Shown one piece after another: positions 5,025 to 6,576 of a DNA stretch of 6,576 nt. Position 1 is the first letter of the stretch, and each line of letters opens with the position of its first letter. Source of the stretch: Spirochaetales bacterium (GTDB lineage Bacteria; Spirochaetota; Spirochaetia; Treponematales; UBA12059); the NCBI GenBank assembly GCA_004525355.1, contig SPCK01000125.1, positions 1 to 6,576 of the forward strand. Direction: 5' to 3'. The notes below the pieces were generated by a model. That model saw only the letters and a list, made by a program, of their open reading frames with translations. It made no database searches and was not told the DNA's origin. Both the position numbers and the translations under genes were made by a program.

Positions 5025-6476
5025 TTAGGCGTGTACGGCCCTTCCCAAGGAGCCTTTGGCCGCTTCCATGACCGCTTCCGCTATGGTCGGATGGGCGTGC
5101 ATCATGTCGGCGACGTCCTCGACGGTCAGTTCGGCGCGCCGCGCCAGCAAGAGCTCGTGGATCACGTCGGTGGCGCGATCGCCTACGATGGTCGCCCCGA
5201 GCAGCTCCCCGCTATCCGGGTCATGGACGATCTTCGCGAAGCCCTCCGGCCTCTCGACGGCGACGGCCTTTCCGACTCCCCGGAACGGAAATGAGTAGAC
5301 TGCGTGCCGGATGCCATCGGCGGCTGCCTTCGCCGCCGACAGCCCGAAGCTCGCGAGTTCCGGGTCGCAGTACACGGCGGACGGCACGGTCGACGGATCC
5401 ACACGACGTTCGACCGGGGAGGACGAACCCTTGACGATGCTCGCGATCCGCTCCACGGCTATCTCGCCTTCCTTGCTGGCCACGTGTGCAAGCTGGGGGC
5501 TGGGGACCACGTCCCCGATCGCGTATACGCCGGAGGCGGTCGTCTCGTACCAGTCCCCCACGCGTATGAATCCCCGATCGATTCCAATGCCCAATTCCTC
5601 AAGACCCAGGCCGCCGCTGTTCGGGATCCTTCCCACAGCCACGAGCACGGCGTCCGCCTCGACGGAAGACGGAATCCCGGATTCCTCGTCGCCCGAGCCC
5701 GTTGCCGTACCGGAATCCCGCCGCGCTGGCGACAGCGAGACCCGGACTCCACCCCCGACCAGTCGCTCCATGCTGCTGGCCATGGCGCCCGTGACGAAGC
5801 GGACGCCTCGAGACTCAAAAGCCTTCCTGACCACTGCGGCTGCCTCGGCATCCTCGACGGGCAGTACGCGATCAAGCGCCTCCACAATCGTCACTTCGCT
5901 CCCGAATGCGTTCCACACGTAGCCTAACTCCATGCCGATCGCGCCGGCGCCCAGGATGACCGCCCGCTTGGGTACTTTCCCCAGCATCAGAGCGCCGGTG
6001 CTGGACAGGACGACCTTCTCATCGAACTCGAAACCGGGAAGTTCCCTTGGCCTGGAGCCCGTGGCCACGATGACGGCTTTCGCATGTACCGTGCGATCGC
6101 TGTCCAGCGACAGGACGCCGGCGGATTCGAGCCGCGCGGTACCCGACACGTAATCGACACCGTTCTTCTTGAGCAGGAATTGCACGCCCTTTGACAGACG
6201 TTCGGCCGCCTTTCGGCTCGCGGCGAACGCCTTGCCGTAGTCGAGGCTGGAAAGGTCGACCGTCGCCCCAAGAGAGCGCAGGGCGTCTACGTTCCGTACG
6301 AGGTCGGCCTGGTGGATCAGCGACTTGCTGGGTATGCAGCCGATGTTGAGGCATACGCCACCGGGCTTGTCTTTCTCGATTACGCAGGTTTTGAGCCCCA
6401 GCTGGGCACCACGTATGGCGGCTATGTATCCGCCTGGGCCGGCACCGATGATCGCCACGTCGTATTGGATATCCAT
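5025..6476 (-). CDS. lpdA: Dihydrolipoyl dehydrogenase (E3 of a 2-oxoacid dehydrogenase complex)
   Basis: This cytoplasmic flavoprotein reoxidises the dihydrolipoyl groups of E2 and passes electrons to NAD+. In this 483-residue protein, GAGPGG (11-16) binds FAD and GGVCLNIGCIPSK holds the redox disulfide C42/C47. ATGSRP is at 138-143 and a second GxGxxG is at 176-181. E199 at the end of the following strand suits NAD+, YAIGD ends at D322, and HAHPTIAE supplies the C-terminal catalytic H462/E467 pair that acts across the dimer. Start ATG 6476-6474 has AAGGA eight bases upstream; an in-frame GTG two codons earlier is too close to it. Residues about 250-271 form a Ser/Gly/Glu-rich insertion in the NAD domain that most relatives lack. 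The E2 gene ends 28 bases upstream, so the two share an operon. Assignment is very secure; which 2-oxoacid complex it serves is not. Confidence 0.97.
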   Translation of the reverse strand: MDIQYDVAIIGAGPGGYIAAIRGAQLGLKTCVIEKDKPGGVCLNIGCIPSKSLIHQADLVRNVDALRSLGATVDLSSLDYGKAFAASRKAAERLSKGVQFLLKKNGVDYVSGTARLESAGVLSLDSDRTVHAKAVIVATGSRPRELPGFEFDEKVVLSSTGALMLGKVPKRAVILGAGAIGMELGYVWNAFGSEVTIVEALDRVLPVEDAEAAAVVRKAFESRGVRFVTGAMASSMERLVGGGVRVSLSPARRDSGTATGSGDEESGIPSSVEADAVLVAVGRIPNSGGLGLEELGIGIDRGFIRVGDWYETTASGVYAIGDVVPSPQLAHVASKEGEIAVERIASIVKGSSSPVERRVDPSTVPSAVYCDPELASFGLSAAKAAADGIRHAVYSFPFRGVGKAVAVERPEGFAKIVHDPDSGELLGATIVGDRATDVIHELLLARRAELTVEDVADMMHAHPTIAEAVMEAAKGSLGRAVHA

Positions 6477-6504
6477 TTTCACATTCCTTCCATGAATCGA
6501 CCGA

Positions 6505-6576
6505 TCACATCAGGGCTTCGGCCGGTTCCTCGAGCAGCGCCTTGAGATCGGCCATGAAGGCGGCAGCCAACGCGCC
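6505..6576 (-). CDS. C-terminus of lipoate-dependent acyltransferase E2 (partial)
   Basis: The last 23 codons of a minus-strand gene run off the window and end at TGA 6507-6505. The residues GALAAAFMADLKALLEEPAE and then ALM match the usual tail of dihydrolipoamide acyltransferases, where DGA-x-x-x-x-F-L-x-x-L-K-x-L-L-E-x-P follows the catalytic HxxxDG motif. That motif should lie just outside. The gap of 28 bases to the dehydrogenase, with no promoter or terminator, supports an E2-E3 operon. Pyruvate, 2-oxoglutarate, branched-chain and acetoin complexes cannot be told apart from this piece. Confidence 0.78.
   Translation of the reverse strand, partial: GALAAAFMADLKALLEEPAEALM

Overview
This is a GC-rich bacterial chromosomal window with short intergenic gaps, ATG/GTG starts preceded by purine-rich Shine-Dalgarno sites, and sigma70-like promoter motifs. 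The taxon cannot be fixed from the sequence. The combination of an amylosucrase, a stand-alone class III nucleotide cyclase and a 2-oxoacid dehydrogenase operon would suit a GC-rich free-living spirochaete or a deltaproteobacterial-type lineage, but that is an impression only.

Layout. Bases 1-1845 (+) carry a nearly complete amylosucrase-type GH13 enzyme whose N-terminus lies outside the window. Bases 1917-2543 (+) encode a one-domain class III adenylate cyclase-like protein with its own extended -10 promoter. A structured repeat (copy 1, about 2541-2682) begins at the cyclase stop codon. Three small genes on the minus strand then form an overlapping operon, read from right to left: a four-helix membrane protein (3835-4329), an 82-residue XRE-type DNA-binding protein (3594-3842) and a DUF4386-like six-helix membrane protein (2887-3597). 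They are served by a TTGACA-17-TACATT promoter in an AT-rich patch near 4366-4394. A gene-free stretch follows (about 4395-5024). It holds a second, diverged copy of the same repeat in the opposite orientation (4780-4918) plus two perfect hairpins. The right end carries dihydrolipoyl dehydrogenase (5025-6476, -) and, upstream of it in the same operon, the last 23 residues of a lipoate-dependent acyltransferase (E2) running off the window.

How the parts work together. The right end is the distal part of a pyruvate or other 2-oxoacid dehydrogenase operon (E2 then E3). The middle operon looks like a self-regulated membrane-protein/XRE-regulator module of unknown job. The left end pairs sucrose/alpha-glucan metabolism with a cyclic-nucleotide enzyme, but the cyclase has its own promoter, so a functional link is not shown.

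The most interesting signal is the repeat pair. Two roughly 140-base copies share a three-hairpin architecture, including a paired base change (T-A to C-G) in the first stem. Both lie immediately 3' of a protein gene and in the same orientation relative to it. They look like REPIN/MITE-like palindromic elements or a structured 3'-end RNA. I found no strong evidence for a wholly new multi-gene system.
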